Assembly (NCBI GenBank): GCA_022705135.1
Contig: JAKJFA010000020.1
Coordinates: forward strand, 1 to 33,278
Length of the DNA: 33,278 bases
Direction: 5' to 3'
Origin: Pseudomonadota bacterium
Lineage (GTDB): Bacteria; Pseudomonadota; Gammaproteobacteria; Burkholderiales; Rhodocyclaceae
Shown: positions 23,812 through 32,125 of the stretch, piece by piece
Layout: every line of letters begins with the position of its first letter
Position numbering within the stretch: the stretch's first letter is position 1
Program-made: the position numbers and the translations under genes
The notes under the pieces: model-generated
Told to the model about the DNA's origin: nothing
Databases searched by the model: none
What the model saw: the letters and a program-made list of their open reading frames with translations, nothing else

Positions 23812-25383
23812 TTATTTCCCCTCCACCAACGGCGTTGCCAAGCTGAGTTCAAAGCAGGCACCGCTGTCGCACGGCACCAGATTGAGATCGCCGCCGTGCA
23901 GGCGCGCTAGTTTGCGCGCGATATCCAGCCCGATGCCGGTGCCGGCCACGCCGTCGGAAAGTTTTGAACTGACGCGATAGAAGGGCTGAAAAATGCGTTC
24001 CCGCTCGCGCTCAGGAATGCCCGGCCCAAAATCGCGCACGGTGATGACGGTGCTGTTCGCGGAGAAATGGGTCGTCACCTGCAAAGCCCCGCCCGCAGCC
24101 CCGTATTTCTCGACATTGCTGAACAGGTTGTTGAGGATTTGTTCCAGGGTTTCGGCGTCGACCTGCACCATTTCCGGCGCCTGCGCATCGAGGCGGATGT
24201 CCACGCCCTTGGCCGACAAGGCTGGTGCGAAAGCTTCGATACAGCGCGCCACCACGGCGTCGCAACAACCCGGTGCCGGCTGCACCTTCAATTTTTCCTT
24301 CTGGTCGCGGGCAAAATTGAGCACATTGGCGATCAGGCGCGATAGGCGCTGGCTTTCGGCGATGATGACGCCCAGATAGCGGCGCGGCTTTTCCTCAGCC
24401 TCGGCCAACTGGTCTTCCAGCAACTCGGCGTACATGCGGATATTGGTCAGCGGGGTTTTCAGCTCATGCGACACCTGATTGACGAAATTGACCCGCTCGG
24501 CTGCCTCACGCATTTGCCGCGTCTGCTCACGGTAGAGATAGAAGGCCAGACCGGCCAGCGCAATCGCCAAGACCAAAATTCCAGCCAGCATCTGGAAGCG
24601 GCCGGCCGCGGAAGCGCCGGTCAGTCCGGCACCGTAGTACTCCAGCTTCCAACTGGCGAGCGGCGGACTCATCGGCAGCATGGCCAGGCTTTTGGCCTTT
24701 TCCGGCGGCTCGAATCCGCCCCACTGATAGACCGTGGCACCATTACCGTCGATCATGCGAATGCGCGCCCGCGCCAAGGCATCGCCCTTGCCGCCGCTGG
24801 CCGGCAGCACGCCAATCAGGTCGGCCTTCAACCGCGCCGGATCGAGTTCAAACCCCCAGATGCGATTTTTGGCATCGCGTTGCCAGTAAATATGGTGCAG
24901 TTCGGCATTCCAGTACCAGGAATACCAGCCTTGCGTCGCCGGTTCGGCATCGCCGTTGGCTGCGGCCGCGCCATGCGCGGACTGCATCAACAGCGACGGG
25001 TTTTCCCACAAGGCCGCCGTGCGCTGTAGAAACAGGCGCTCACCGCCAGTGACTTCGGCGGGCGGGAAAAGCCGCTTGCCCGCATCGGCCCCCTCGCCCT
25101 CTATCACCAACACCTGCCGCACCTGCGGCGCCGTGCGCAGCCAATCGCGCAAGGCATTGGCATTGGCCTCCTTGGGCGTCGACGCCGACAGGCGGGTCTG
25201 TAAACCGGCGAAATGCGCCTGGATACGCTCATCCACCTGCTGGAGTTGGCCCTGCGCCAACAAGCCCATCTGGTGTTTCAGGAGCTGCCGCTCATTTTCC
25301 GCCATACGCGCGCCGATCCAGCCCAGCAAACCCAGAGGCAGCAGAACCAGCACCAGCAACGCGACGACGACTTTTTTCTGCAC
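23812..25383 (-). CDS. Sensor histidine kinase
   Basis: A 523-residue membrane kinase. The GTG at 25383 follows GGAG by 5 bases and gives MQKKVVVALLVL, a membrane segment. The extracytoplasmic sensor domain spans about residues 30-255, with a second segment near 260-282. The HisKA phosphoacceptor is His306 in QVSHELKTPLTN. HATPase motifs are NLFSNVEKYG (N box), RDFGPGIP (G1) and GTGIGLDIA (G2). It is likely to phosphorylate the regulator encoded next. The sensor domain is not recognised. Order and strand fit a VWA, kinase and regulator operon. Confidence 0.93.
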   Translation of the reverse strand: MQKKVVVALLVLVLLPLGLLGWIGARMAENERQLLKHQMGLLAQGQLQQVDERIQAHFAGLQTRLSASTPKEANANALRDWLRTAPQVRQVLVIEGEGADAGKRLFPPAEVTGGERLFLQRTAALWENPSLLMQSAHGAAAANGDAEPATQGWYSWYWNAELHHIYWQRDAKNRIWGFELDPARLKADLIGVLPASGGKGDALARARIRMIDGNGATVYQWGGFEPPEKAKSLAMLPMSPPLASWKLEYYGAGLTGASAAGRFQMLAGILVLAIALAGLAFYLYREQTRQMREAAERVNFVNQVSHELKTPLTNIRMYAELLEDQLAEAEEKPRRYLGVIIAESQRLSRLIANVLNFARDQKEKLKVQPAPGCCDAVVARCIEAFAPALSAKGVDIRLDAQAPEMVQVDAETLEQILNNLFSNVEKYGAAGGALQVTTHFSANSTVITVRDFGPGIPERERERIFQPFYRVSSKLSDGVAGTGIGLDIARKLARLHGGDLNLVPCDSGACFELSLATPLVEGK

Positions 25384-25393
25384 GGCAACTCCA

Positions 25394-25487
25394 AAACAGA
25401 GACGCGAAGGCGCAGAGTACCGCAGAGAAACCCTGAATAAAACACACTGTCCTCTGCGGCCCTTTGCGTTCTCTGCGCCTTTGCGTT
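25394..25487. repeat. Palindromic CGCAGAG element, copy 2
   Basis: AAACAGAGACGCGAAGGCGC at one end and CTCTGCGCCTTTGCGTT at the other, with internal ACCGCAGAG and CTCTGCGG also pairing. It lies between the VWA and kinase genes, immediately before the kinase ribosome binding site. Confidence 0.85.
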
Positions 25488-25503
25488 GAGAAGGTCTTTC
25501 CAA

Positions 25504-26826
25504 TCAATATTTCTGTTGTTTGTCCTTGCGGTACTGCTGTTCCTTCATGCCCTTGCGCTGGACGTTCCAATCGCCGCTGCCCATCGTGGCGGCATTCTGG
25601 CGCGCTTCCTCTTCCAGCTTCTTCAATTCCGGCGCATCGAGCTTCACCGCCTGATCCTGCACGTAGGCCGCATTTTCGTTCAGCACCTTCTTCGCTTCTT
25701 CGGTCTTGCCTTCATCGCGCAACTTGAGCGCCTGCTTGCTCATCACGTTGGACACCTGCTCGACCGCCGATTTCATCACCTTCTTGTCCATCGCGCTGAC
25801 CACTTTCTCGGCGGAATCGGTATAGCTCAGTTCGACCTTGCGCTGTGCCGCTTCCTTGTTACGGCTCGCCATATTCAGGTAGGAGACATCGACCTCGGCC
25901 ACTGCCCGCTTGTCGCCGCTCTTGCCGGCCGGCACTTCCACTTCCAGCAACACGAATTTTTCCTGTTCACTGCCGAGCTGATTCATGCGCACCCGGACAT
26001 TCTGACCCACGATCTCGCCTTCACGCCCCAGCATACGGATCGGTTTGACCCCATCAGCTAGCCGGATGCCGACTTCCACTTCCTGCGCCACCACCGCGCT
26101 GGCATCACCGAATTCCAGCTTGAAAATCCGGGCCAGATCCTGCGCATTGGCAACAAACGCATGGTTGCCGTCGCTGTAGCCGGCCAGTTGCGTCATCAGA
26201 TCCTCGTTGTAGCCTAGACCCAGCCCGATGGTCGTAACGCTGATGCCTTCGCGCCCCAGTGAAGCACCGAGTTCGCCCAGTTCGGCCGGCGAACTCGGGC
26301 CGACATTGGCCTTGCCATCCGAGAGCAGAATGACCCGGTTCACCAAATTGCGGTCGAGATGCTTGCGCACCTCCTGCGCGCCCTTGCTGACCCCGGCGAA
26401 CAAGGCCGTGGTGCCGGTGGCCTGGATGCTGCGGATGGCTTCGATAATCGCATCCTTATTGCTTGCCTTGGCCGCCGGACTGATGACCTCCACCGTCGTA
26501 TCATAGGCGACGACCGAAACGACATCGTCTTTGCTGAGCGATTCCACTGCCAGAACCGCAGCATGCCGGGCCTGTTCGATGCGCTGGCCCATCATCGAAC
26601 CGGAGCGATCAATCACAATGGCGACATTCAACGGAGAACGCGCCGTCGTCGAAGGCATGGAAAACCCGGTCAGCGACACTTTCAAAAAGGTTTTCTGCGT
26701 CGCGCCTGCCTGGAGGACCGGCGCCGCCAGCGCTGCGACGACATTGACTTCCCTGGCCTGCGCACTGGAAAAGGACGTGGCCAGCGACATCGCCACGCCG
26801 AGCACAATCGAAAAGAACTTGTTCAT
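25504..26826 (-). CDS. Exported VWA-domain protein
   Basis: A 440-residue protein with a signal peptide (cleavage near SAQA) and GGGAG before its ATG. The von Willebrand A domain (about 65-235) has the MIDAS motif DRSGSM (Asp73, Ser75, Ser77), a later Thr in TGTTALF and Asp in LLSDGKAN. The C-terminus (about 330-440) is highly charged and helical. It probably acts in the periplasm. First gene of the minus-strand set with the sensor kinase and regulator; a role in signal perception by the kinase is possible but is inference. Confidence 0.9.
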   Translation of the reverse strand: MNKFFSIVLGVAMSLATSFSSAQAREVNVVAALAAPVLQAGATQKTFLKVSLTGFSMPSTTARSPLNVAIVIDRSGSMMGQRIEQARHAAVLAVESLSKDDVVSVVAYDTTVEVISPAAKASNKDAIIEAIRSIQATGTTALFAGVSKGAQEVRKHLDRNLVNRVILLSDGKANVGPSSPAELGELGASLGREGISVTTIGLGLGYNEDLMTQLAGYSDGNHAFVANAQDLARIFKLEFGDASAVVAQEVEVGIRLADGVKPIRMLGREGEIVGQNVRVRMNQLGSEQEKFVLLEVEVPAGKSGDKRAVAEVDVSYLNMASRNKEAAQRKVELSYTDSAEKVVSAMDKKVMKSAVEQVSNVMSKQALKLRDEGKTEEAKKVLNENAAYVQDQAVKLDAPELKKLEEEARQNAATMGSGDWNVQRKGMKEQQYRKDKQQKY

Positions 26827-27063
26827 GGTAATTTCTCCCGTGGTTTGATCACGGTTTCAGTATGGAAGTAAAGATTAACCCTCTGGTCAGAAGGATTGGA
26901 AGAATTTGTAAAAGATTTGTCAGCGCCGACAACGCCCTCACTTTCAAGGGGAGTGCCAGGGTGGGGACGGGAGTTCCGGCAGGTGTATACTCGCCCCCGG
27001 CCCTGCGACTGCAAGAAAAAACCACCACTACCAGGCCACATTTGTGTTTCTTGAAAGACCTCG

Positions 27064-27447
27064 ATGACTTCTGCAATTGCCATTTTCTTTGGCGCTGGGC
27101 TTGGGGCGCTCTTGCGCTGGTGGCTGAGCCTGACGCTGAACCCCGTTTTCCCGACCCTGCCCTTCGGCACCCTGGCCGCCAACCTGCTCGGCGGCCTGCT
27201 GATCGGCGTCGCCATTTCCTTCTTTTCGCACCGCACCAGCCTGCCGCCGGAAGTACGCCTGTTCATCATCACCGGCGCCCTTGGCGGCCTGACCACTTTC
27301 TCGACTTTTTCGGGCGAAGTCGCCACCCTGCTCATCCGCACCGAGTATCTGTGGGCCACAATCACCGCCAGCCTCCACCTCTTCGGCTCCGTCACCATGA
27401 CGGCGTTGGGACTGATGCTGGCCAACGCCCTCTTCATCAGAACTTGA
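27064..27447 (+). CDS. crcB: Fluoride exporter CrcB (Fluc)
   Basis: A 127-residue, four-segment membrane protein. Motifs are GAGLGALLRWW near the start, GTLAANLLGG in segment 2 and GGLTTFSTFSGE in segment 3, which carries the residues lining the fluoride pore. It exports fluoride as an antiparallel dimer. A DUF190 gene follows 16 bases later, a common pairing. A clear fluoride riboswitch was not found upstream. Confidence 0.95.
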   Translation: MTSAIAIFFGAGLGALLRWWLSLTLNPVFPTLPFGTLAANLLGGLLIGVAISFFSHRTSLPPEVRLFIITGALGGLTTFSTFSGEVATLLIRTEYLWATITASLHLFGSVTMTALGLMLANALFIRT

Positions 27448-27463
27448 AATTCCGGAGTACCCC

Positions 27464-27793
27464 ATGCCAGGCATCTACCTCAAGTTTTACGTCCAGGAAG
27501 ACCACAAGCACCACGGGATGGCCACCTACGAATGGCTTTTAGAGCAAGCCAAAAAAACCGGCATCCGGGGCGGATCAGCGTTTCGCGCCATTGCCGGTTT
27601 CGGTCGTGACGGCAGGCTCTATGAAGACCATTTTTTCGAACTCGCCGGCCATTTGCCCATCGAGGTCGGATTCGCGGTCAAGGAAGAAGAGGCAGAAGCC
27701 CTCCTCAACCTGATTGCCGCCGAAAAGCTCTCCTTGTTCTACATCAAACTGCCGGTCGAATCCGGAATCACCTACACCGCCGAGCGGCCCTGA
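27464..27793 (+). CDS. DUF190 family protein (CrcB-associated, PII-like)
   Basis: A 109-residue soluble protein. The family features are YVQEDHKHHGMATYEWLLEQ at the start, GGSAFRAIAGFG in the middle and LPIEVGFA later. The DUF190 fold resembles PII-type ferredoxin-like proteins, and the gene is often next to crcB. The molecular function is unproven. The start follows a TCCGGAG-type ribosome binding site. Confidence 0.85.
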   Translation: MPGIYLKFYVQEDHKHHGMATYEWLLEQAKKTGIRGGSAFRAIAGFGRDGRLYEDHFFELAGHLPIEVGFAVKEEEAEALLNLIAAEKLSLFYIKLPVESGITYTAERP

Positions 27794-27800
27794 TTCCGTT

Positions 27801-28529
27801 ATGAACAAACCAGCCTGCCCCTGTTGCCTGGCGCCGATGCAGCAACACCGTTTTGCCCGCAAATTGCACGGTGAAATCGAGCTGGATCTGTGCTTTTCCT
27901 GCCAATGCATCTGGTTCGATGAATTCGAGAGCGTACAACTGGCGCCCGCCGGGGTGCTCGCGCTCTTTCGCCGTCTGCACGAGCACCGCGATGACCTGCG
28001 CCAGCCCTGGCCGGATCTTTTGACCTGTCCACGCTGCCAAGAGCGCATGGTCCAGGGGCTCGATGTTTGCAAGAACGGCAAGTTTTCCTACCATCGCTGC
28101 CCCCGGCAACATGGCCGCCTGAGTTCCTTTTCCGCTTTCCTGATGGAAAAGGGCTTTGTGCGCCAATTGAACGGCGCCGAGGTCAAGGCGCTGGCCGACA
28201 AGGTTCAGGTCATCCGCTGCTCCGGCTGCGGCGCCCCTGTCGATATCCGCAAGGAAAATGTCTGTAGCCATTGCCGCGCGCCCATTGCCATCCTCGACCC
28301 CGACGCAGTGCAAAAAGCGCTCGCGGAATTTGGCCAAGCCGCCTACCGGGCCGAACATCTCGACCCGAACGCCCTGGCCAACGCCCTGATCGCCAACGAA
28401 CGGCTCAACGCGCAAGCCCAAAGGGAAGCCAAAGCCACCCATTCGGTCGGCTTCACTGAAATGGCCGATACCGCCGATCTCATCTCCGGCGGGATCGAAC
28501 TGATTGTCGGACTTCTGTCTGATAGCTGA
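27801..28529 (+). CDS. Zinc-ribbon (zf-TFIIB-like) protein
   Basis: A 242-residue protein with several Cys pairs: CPCC near 6-9, CFSCQC, CPRCQERM, then CSGCGAP and CSHCRAP near 150-170. The opening (CPCCLAPM...L.LC..C..IWFD) matches the TFIIB-type zinc ribbon. The C-terminal ~70 residues are helical, ending in ISGGIELIVGLLSDS, which may be membrane-associated. It starts 8 bases after the DUF190 stop, so it is probably in the crcB operon. Function unknown. Confidence 0.8.
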   Translation: MNKPACPCCLAPMQQHRFARKLHGEIELDLCFSCQCIWFDEFESVQLAPAGVLALFRRLHEHRDDLRQPWPDLLTCPRCQERMVQGLDVCKNGKFSYHRCPRQHGRLSSFSAFLMEKGFVRQLNGAEVKALADKVQVIRCSGCGAPVDIRKENVCSHCRAPIAILDPDAVQKALAEFGQAAYRAEHLDPNALANALIANERLNAQAQREAKATHSVGFTEMADTADLISGGIELIVGLLSDS

Positions 28530-28593
28530 ACAGGGGAGTTTTACTGCGCCCTGTTAGAATGCGCCCTTGTATCCCAATCAAGGTTTTACCGCC

Positions 28594-30366
28594 GTGAGCA
28601 CTCCCAACATCCCTAATCCGCCCGCCGCCAATTTCATCAAGAACATCGTCGAGGCCGATCTCGCCGCCAACAAATTTGCCACGCGCCGCTGGGCCGGCCA
28701 TCCCGGCACCGCTGCCGACCACGCCGCGGCGCCGCTCGACCCGGCCAGGATTCGCACCCGTTTCCCGCCCGAGCCGAACGGCTATCTGCACTTCGGCCAC
28801 GCCAAATCCATCCTGCTCAATTTCGGCCTCGCCGAACAATATGGCGGCCGCTGCCATCTGCGTTTCGACGACACCAACCCGGAAAAGGAGGAACAGGAAT
28901 ACGTCGATGCCATCATCGACGCCGTGCATTGGCTGGGCTGTTCGTGGGAGCAGGCCGGCGAGAACAATCTCTACCAAGCCTCCAACTACTTCGACTGGAT
29001 GGCCGCCTTCGCCGAAACGCTGATCCGCACCGGCCACGCCTATGTTGACAGCCAGAACGCCGACGAAATGCGCGCCAACCGCGGCACCTTGAGCGAACCG
29101 GGCAAGGATTCCCCCTTCCGCAACCGCAGCGTCGCCGAAAACCTCGACCTCTGGCAGCGCATGAAAGCCGGCGAGTTCCCGGACGGCGCCCACATTCTGC
29201 GCGCCAAGATCGACATGGCCGCGCCCAATATCAACCTGCGCGACCCGGCCATTTACCGCATCCGCCACGCCTCGCACCACAACACCGGCGATGCGTGGTG
29301 CGTCTACCCGATGTACACCTTCGCTCATCCGATCGAGGATGCGCTGGAAAACATCACGCACTCGATCTGTACGCTCGAATTCGAGGATCAGCGCCCCTTC
29401 TATGACTGGCTGCTGGAACGCTTGGCCGAGAATGGCCTGCTACAACGACCGCTGCCGCAACAAATCGAATTCTCGCGCCTGAACCTGAGCTACGTCGTCC
29501 TTTCCAAACGCAAGCTGATCCAGTTGGTCGAGGAAAAGCATGTCGAAGGCTGGGACGACCCGCGCATGCCGACGCTGGTCGGCGCCCGTCGGCGCGGCTA
29601 CACACCAGCAGGTTTCCGCCTCTTTGCCGAGCGCATCGGCGTTTCCAAGAACGATTCGCTGATCGACTACGCCGATCTCGAAAACTGCATGCGCGACACG
29701 ATGAACGAATCGGATGAGCGCCGCATCGCCGTGCTCAACCCGGTCAAATTGGTGATTACCAATTACCCGGTGGGCACAAGCGAGGAATGCTTTGCCCCCA
29801 ACCACCCGCTCAAGCCGGAACTCGGCAAACGCGCCGTCCCCTTTTCACGCGAACTGTGGATCGAGCGCGAGGATTTCATGGAAGAACCGAGCAAGGGCTA
29901 CCACCGCCTCTATCCCGGCAATATGGCGCGGTTGCGCTACGGTTATGTGGTGAAGTGCACTGGCTGCGAAAAGGATGCGAACGGCAAGGTGACTGCCGTG
30001 CTGTGCGAATACCTGCCGGAAACCAAATCCGGCACGCCGGGGGCCGATAGCGTCAAGGTCAAGGGCAACCTGCACTGGGTTTCGGTCGCCCATGCCTACA
30101 CCGCCGAGGTGCGCCTCTACGACCGCCTGTTCAAGGAAGCCGCCCCCGGCTCAGGCGAGCGCGATTTCCTCGAAGACATTAACCCGGATTCCAAGGTCAT
30201 CATCACCGCCCAACTCGAACCGGCATTGAAAGAGGCTAAAGCGGAAGACCGTTTCCAGTTCGAGCGCCATGGCTATTTCGTCGCTGACCGCGTCGACTCC
30301 AAACCTAGCGCGCCGGTGTTCAATCGGGCGGTGACGCTGAAGGATTCGTGGGGGAAGACAGCCTAA
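28594..30366 (+). CDS. glnS: Glutaminyl-tRNA synthetase
   Basis: A 590-residue class I synthetase that charges tRNA-Gln. HIGH motif is HFGH (66-69) in PNGYLHFGHAKS; the KMSKS equivalent is VLSKR near residue 302. The anticodon-binding beta-barrel domains fill the rest. The GTG at 28594 gives MSTPNIPNPP; a TTG at 28567 is also possible. Its 3' end overlaps the convergent small gene at 30320 by 47 bases. Confidence 0.96.
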   Translation: MSTPNIPNPPAANFIKNIVEADLAANKFATRRWAGHPGTAADHAAAPLDPARIRTRFPPEPNGYLHFGHAKSILLNFGLAEQYGGRCHLRFDDTNPEKEEQEYVDAIIDAVHWLGCSWEQAGENNLYQASNYFDWMAAFAETLIRTGHAYVDSQNADEMRANRGTLSEPGKDSPFRNRSVAENLDLWQRMKAGEFPDGAHILRAKIDMAAPNINLRDPAIYRIRHASHHNTGDAWCVYPMYTFAHPIEDALENITHSICTLEFEDQRPFYDWLLERLAENGLLQRPLPQQIEFSRLNLSYVVLSKRKLIQLVEEKHVEGWDDPRMPTLVGARRRGYTPAGFRLFAERIGVSKNDSLIDYADLENCMRDTMNESDERRIAVLNPVKLVITNYPVGTSEECFAPNHPLKPELGKRAVPFSRELWIEREDFMEEPSKGYHRLYPGNMARLRYGYVVKCTGCEKDANGKVTAVLCEYLPETKSGTPGADSVKVKGNLHWVSVAHAYTAEVRLYDRLFKEAAPGSGERDFLEDINPDSKVIITAQLEPALKEAKAEDRFQFERHGYFVADRVDSKPSAPVFNRAVTLKDSWGKTA

Positions 30367-30505
30367 CTGTCGGCGCCTGACGCGCCGCGAGCGTAAATTG
30401 GCGAATGTTATCCAGCATTTGCAAGCGTTCGAGTATCGGCTTGCGGCTCCAGGCAATCAGTCGTTCGTCCGAAATTTCGTAATCGAATTCGACACGTTCT
30501 CTCAT
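30320..30505 (-). CDS. Small protein paired with nucleotidyltransferase; possible toxin-antitoxin partner
   Basis: A 61-residue acidic-to-basic protein starting MRERVEFDYEISDERLIAWS. Its ATG overlaps the stop of the nucleotidyltransferase gene (ATGA), which implies translational coupling. The last ~15 codons lie antisense to the glnS 3' end, so the C-terminal tail may be less constrained. I do not recognise a domain; the SDERL-x-AWSRKPILERLQ segment looks like a conserved helix pair. Confidence 0.6.
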   Translation of the reverse strand: MRERVEFDYEISDERLIAWSRKPILERLQMLDNIRQFTLAARQAPTVRLSSPTNPSASPPD

Positions 30506-30996
30506 GCCAACCCCAAATCCCGCAAACGTTGCAAAGCCACAATATCGGCCTGGTCATGACGCCGTCCCGTCCCTGTTTTCAAGGCAATCAGATCATCCAG
30601 AGAAGCCAGGGAAAGCATGTATCCGCCCAAATTCTTTTCCACCCGTCTAGCATACGCCGTTTCAAAATCAAGCTTGGGATTGACCAGAATATCGAGCGTC
30701 GGCGAACTTGCTTCCGGCGCCCGCAAAGCAAAAGCCAGCATATGGCGGTTTTCTACCCAATCCCGTACCTTGTCTGGATCAGCAAGCTCTTCCAGACGAA
30801 TCGGCAACACCGGCTGCAGACACAGCTCTTGGGCAGCTTGCAAAAAATGTCCGAGATTTTCGCCATCCAAAGCCAGCATCAAGTCGACATCCATCGTCGC
30901 CCGCTCGACGCCATAAATATTGATCGCCAACCCGCCAATCAGCAGATAGCGAACCTGATTGCGCTCCAGCGTCTGAAATAATTCGAGATAGAACAT
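30502..30996 (-). CDS. Nucleotidyltransferase-fold protein (AbiEii/MNT-like)
   Basis: A 164-residue protein. The start ATG at 30996 gives MFYLELFQTL directly before the fold. The nucleotidyltransferase signature is LIGGLAINIYG (Gly21, Gly22) followed by RATMDVDL with metal Asp36 and Asp38. A third acidic residue is plausible in PTLDILV. Such proteins occur as toxins or antitoxins of the MNT/HEPN or AbiE kind. The next gene overlaps its stop codon. Divergent from pyrF. Confidence 0.8.
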   Translation of the reverse strand: MFYLELFQTLERNQVRYLLIGGLAINIYGVERATMDVDLMLALDGENLGHFLQAAQELCLQPVLPIRLEELADPDKVRDWVENRHMLAFALRAPEASSPTLDILVNPKLDFETAYARRVEKNLGGYMLSLASLDDLIALKTGTGRRHDQADIVALQRLRDLGLA

Positions 30997-31116
30997 GGTT
31001 CGCAATCTAGCACTCTGTCGGCACAAGGCCAAGTAATGCGACAATAGCGCCATCATTGATTCGAAACCCGATGCGCCGTGCGACAACGAAGCGGCTCAAG
31101 AACTCCGGATACGCCG

Positions 31117-31299
31117 ATGAGTGGAAGCTGGGGCTGTCCCCATGAAATCAACGGCCGCTGCGCCAAGATCAATAACCTGCCCTGCGATCCCGGCATGAAA
31201 GGTTGCACACTGTCCGGCCGCTACGTCTTCGCCAACGAGGACAAAAACGCCCGCCTGCGCCAGAAACAAGGCCGAACCCTTATTGAAAAAGGAAAACCC
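31117..31299 (+). other. In-frame Cys-rich module directly upstream of pyrF
   Basis: Codons from the ATG at 31117 run open and in frame into pyrF with no stop. The predicted residues begin [15 protein letters not shown] and continue with CDPGMKGC, giving four Cys in a CX7CX7CX6C array, then GRYVF-x-NEDKN. This looks like a separate small metal-binding or redox protein. No good ribosome binding site precedes 31117. It could be the N-terminus of a 332-residue fusion, or a small gene that has lost its stop. Confidence 0.55.
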
Positions 31300-32112
31300 A
31301 TGCGTTTCACCGAAAGCCTCGCTGCCGCCTGGCAAAAGAACAATTCCTTGCTTTGCGTCGGCCTTGATCCCGATCCCGCCAAGTTTCCGGCCCATCTCAA
31401 AGGCCAGGACAAGGCCATTCTGGAATTCTGCACGGCCATCGTCGACGCCACCGCCGATCTGGTCTGCTGTTTCAAGCCGCAGATTGCCTATTTTGCCGCC
31501 CGCCGCGCCGAAGACCAGTTGGAAGCGCTAATCGCCCACATCCACGACCAGCACCCCGGCATTCCGGTCATTCTCGACGCCAAGCGCGGCGACATCGGCA
31601 GCACCGCCGAGCAATACGCCGTGGAAGCCTTCGAGCGTTACCGGGCCGATGCCGTCACCGTCAATCCCTACCTCGGGCGCGATTCGGTCGAGCCTTATCT
31701 GGCCTACCCGGACAAAGGCGTCATCCTGCTTTGCCGCACCTCCAACCCCGGCGGCAGCGACCTGCAATTCCTCGAAATCGAGGGCGAAAAGCTCTACGAG
31801 CGCGTCGCCAAGCTGGTGGCCAACGAATGGAACACCACCGGCCAATGTGCGCTGGTCGTCGGCGCCACCTTCCCGGCCGAAATCGCCCGTGTGCGCGAAA
31901 TTGTCGGCGACCTGCCTTTGCTGGTGCCCGGCATCGGTGCCCAGGGCGGCGACATCGAAGCCACCGTCAAGGCGGGCTGTTCTGCTGACGGCACCGGCCT
32001 GATGATCAATTCCTCGCGCGCCATCCTCTACGCCGGCAAGGATGAACACTTTGCCGCTGCCGCCCGTCAGGCGGCATTGGAAACGAAAAACGCCATTAAC
32101 CTATACCGCTGA
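31300..32112 (+). CDS. pyrF: Orotidine 5'-phosphate decarboxylase
   Basis: A 270-residue enzyme that makes UMP in pyrimidine synthesis. The ATG at 31300 has AAAGGA 6 bases upstream and matches the family's usual opening ([10 protein letters not shown]). The catalytic Lys95 is in [11 protein letters not shown], and PGIGAQGGD is the phosphate-binding segment. The length fits the longer (type 2) subfamily. The stop overlaps the start of the M23 peptidase gene (TGATG). Confidence 0.96.
   Translation: MRFTESLAAAWQKNNSLLCVGLDPDPAKFPAHLKGQDKAILEFCTAIVDATADLVCCFKPQIAYFAARRAEDQLEALIAHIHDQHPGIPVILDAKRGDIGSTAEQYAVEAFERYRADAVTVNPYLGRDSVEPYLAYPDKGVILLCRTSNPGGSDLQFLEIEGEKLYERVAKLVANEWNTTGQCALVVGATFPAEIARVREIVGDLPLLVPGIGAQGGDIEATVKAGCSADGTGLMINSSRAILYAGKDEHFAAAARQAALETKNAINLYR
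32041..32055. repeat. 15-bp direct repeat, copy inside pyrF
   Basis: GATGAACACTTTGCC occurs here in pyrF codons and again at 32111-32125, 70 bases on, where it forms the start of the M23 gene. Confidence 0.9.
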
Positions 32113-32125
32113 TGAACACTTTGCC
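32111..32125. repeat. 15-bp direct repeat, copy at the M23 start codon
   Basis: Second copy of GATGAACACTTTGCC. The ATG at 32112 lies inside it, so the start codon may derive from a local duplication of pyrF sequence. Confidence 0.9.

Noticed and set aside
26955..27063. Fluoride riboswitch upstream of crcB
   Set aside because: A GGGGACGGGAGTTCC stretch loosely recalls the motif start, but the pairing arm and the later conserved segments are not found.
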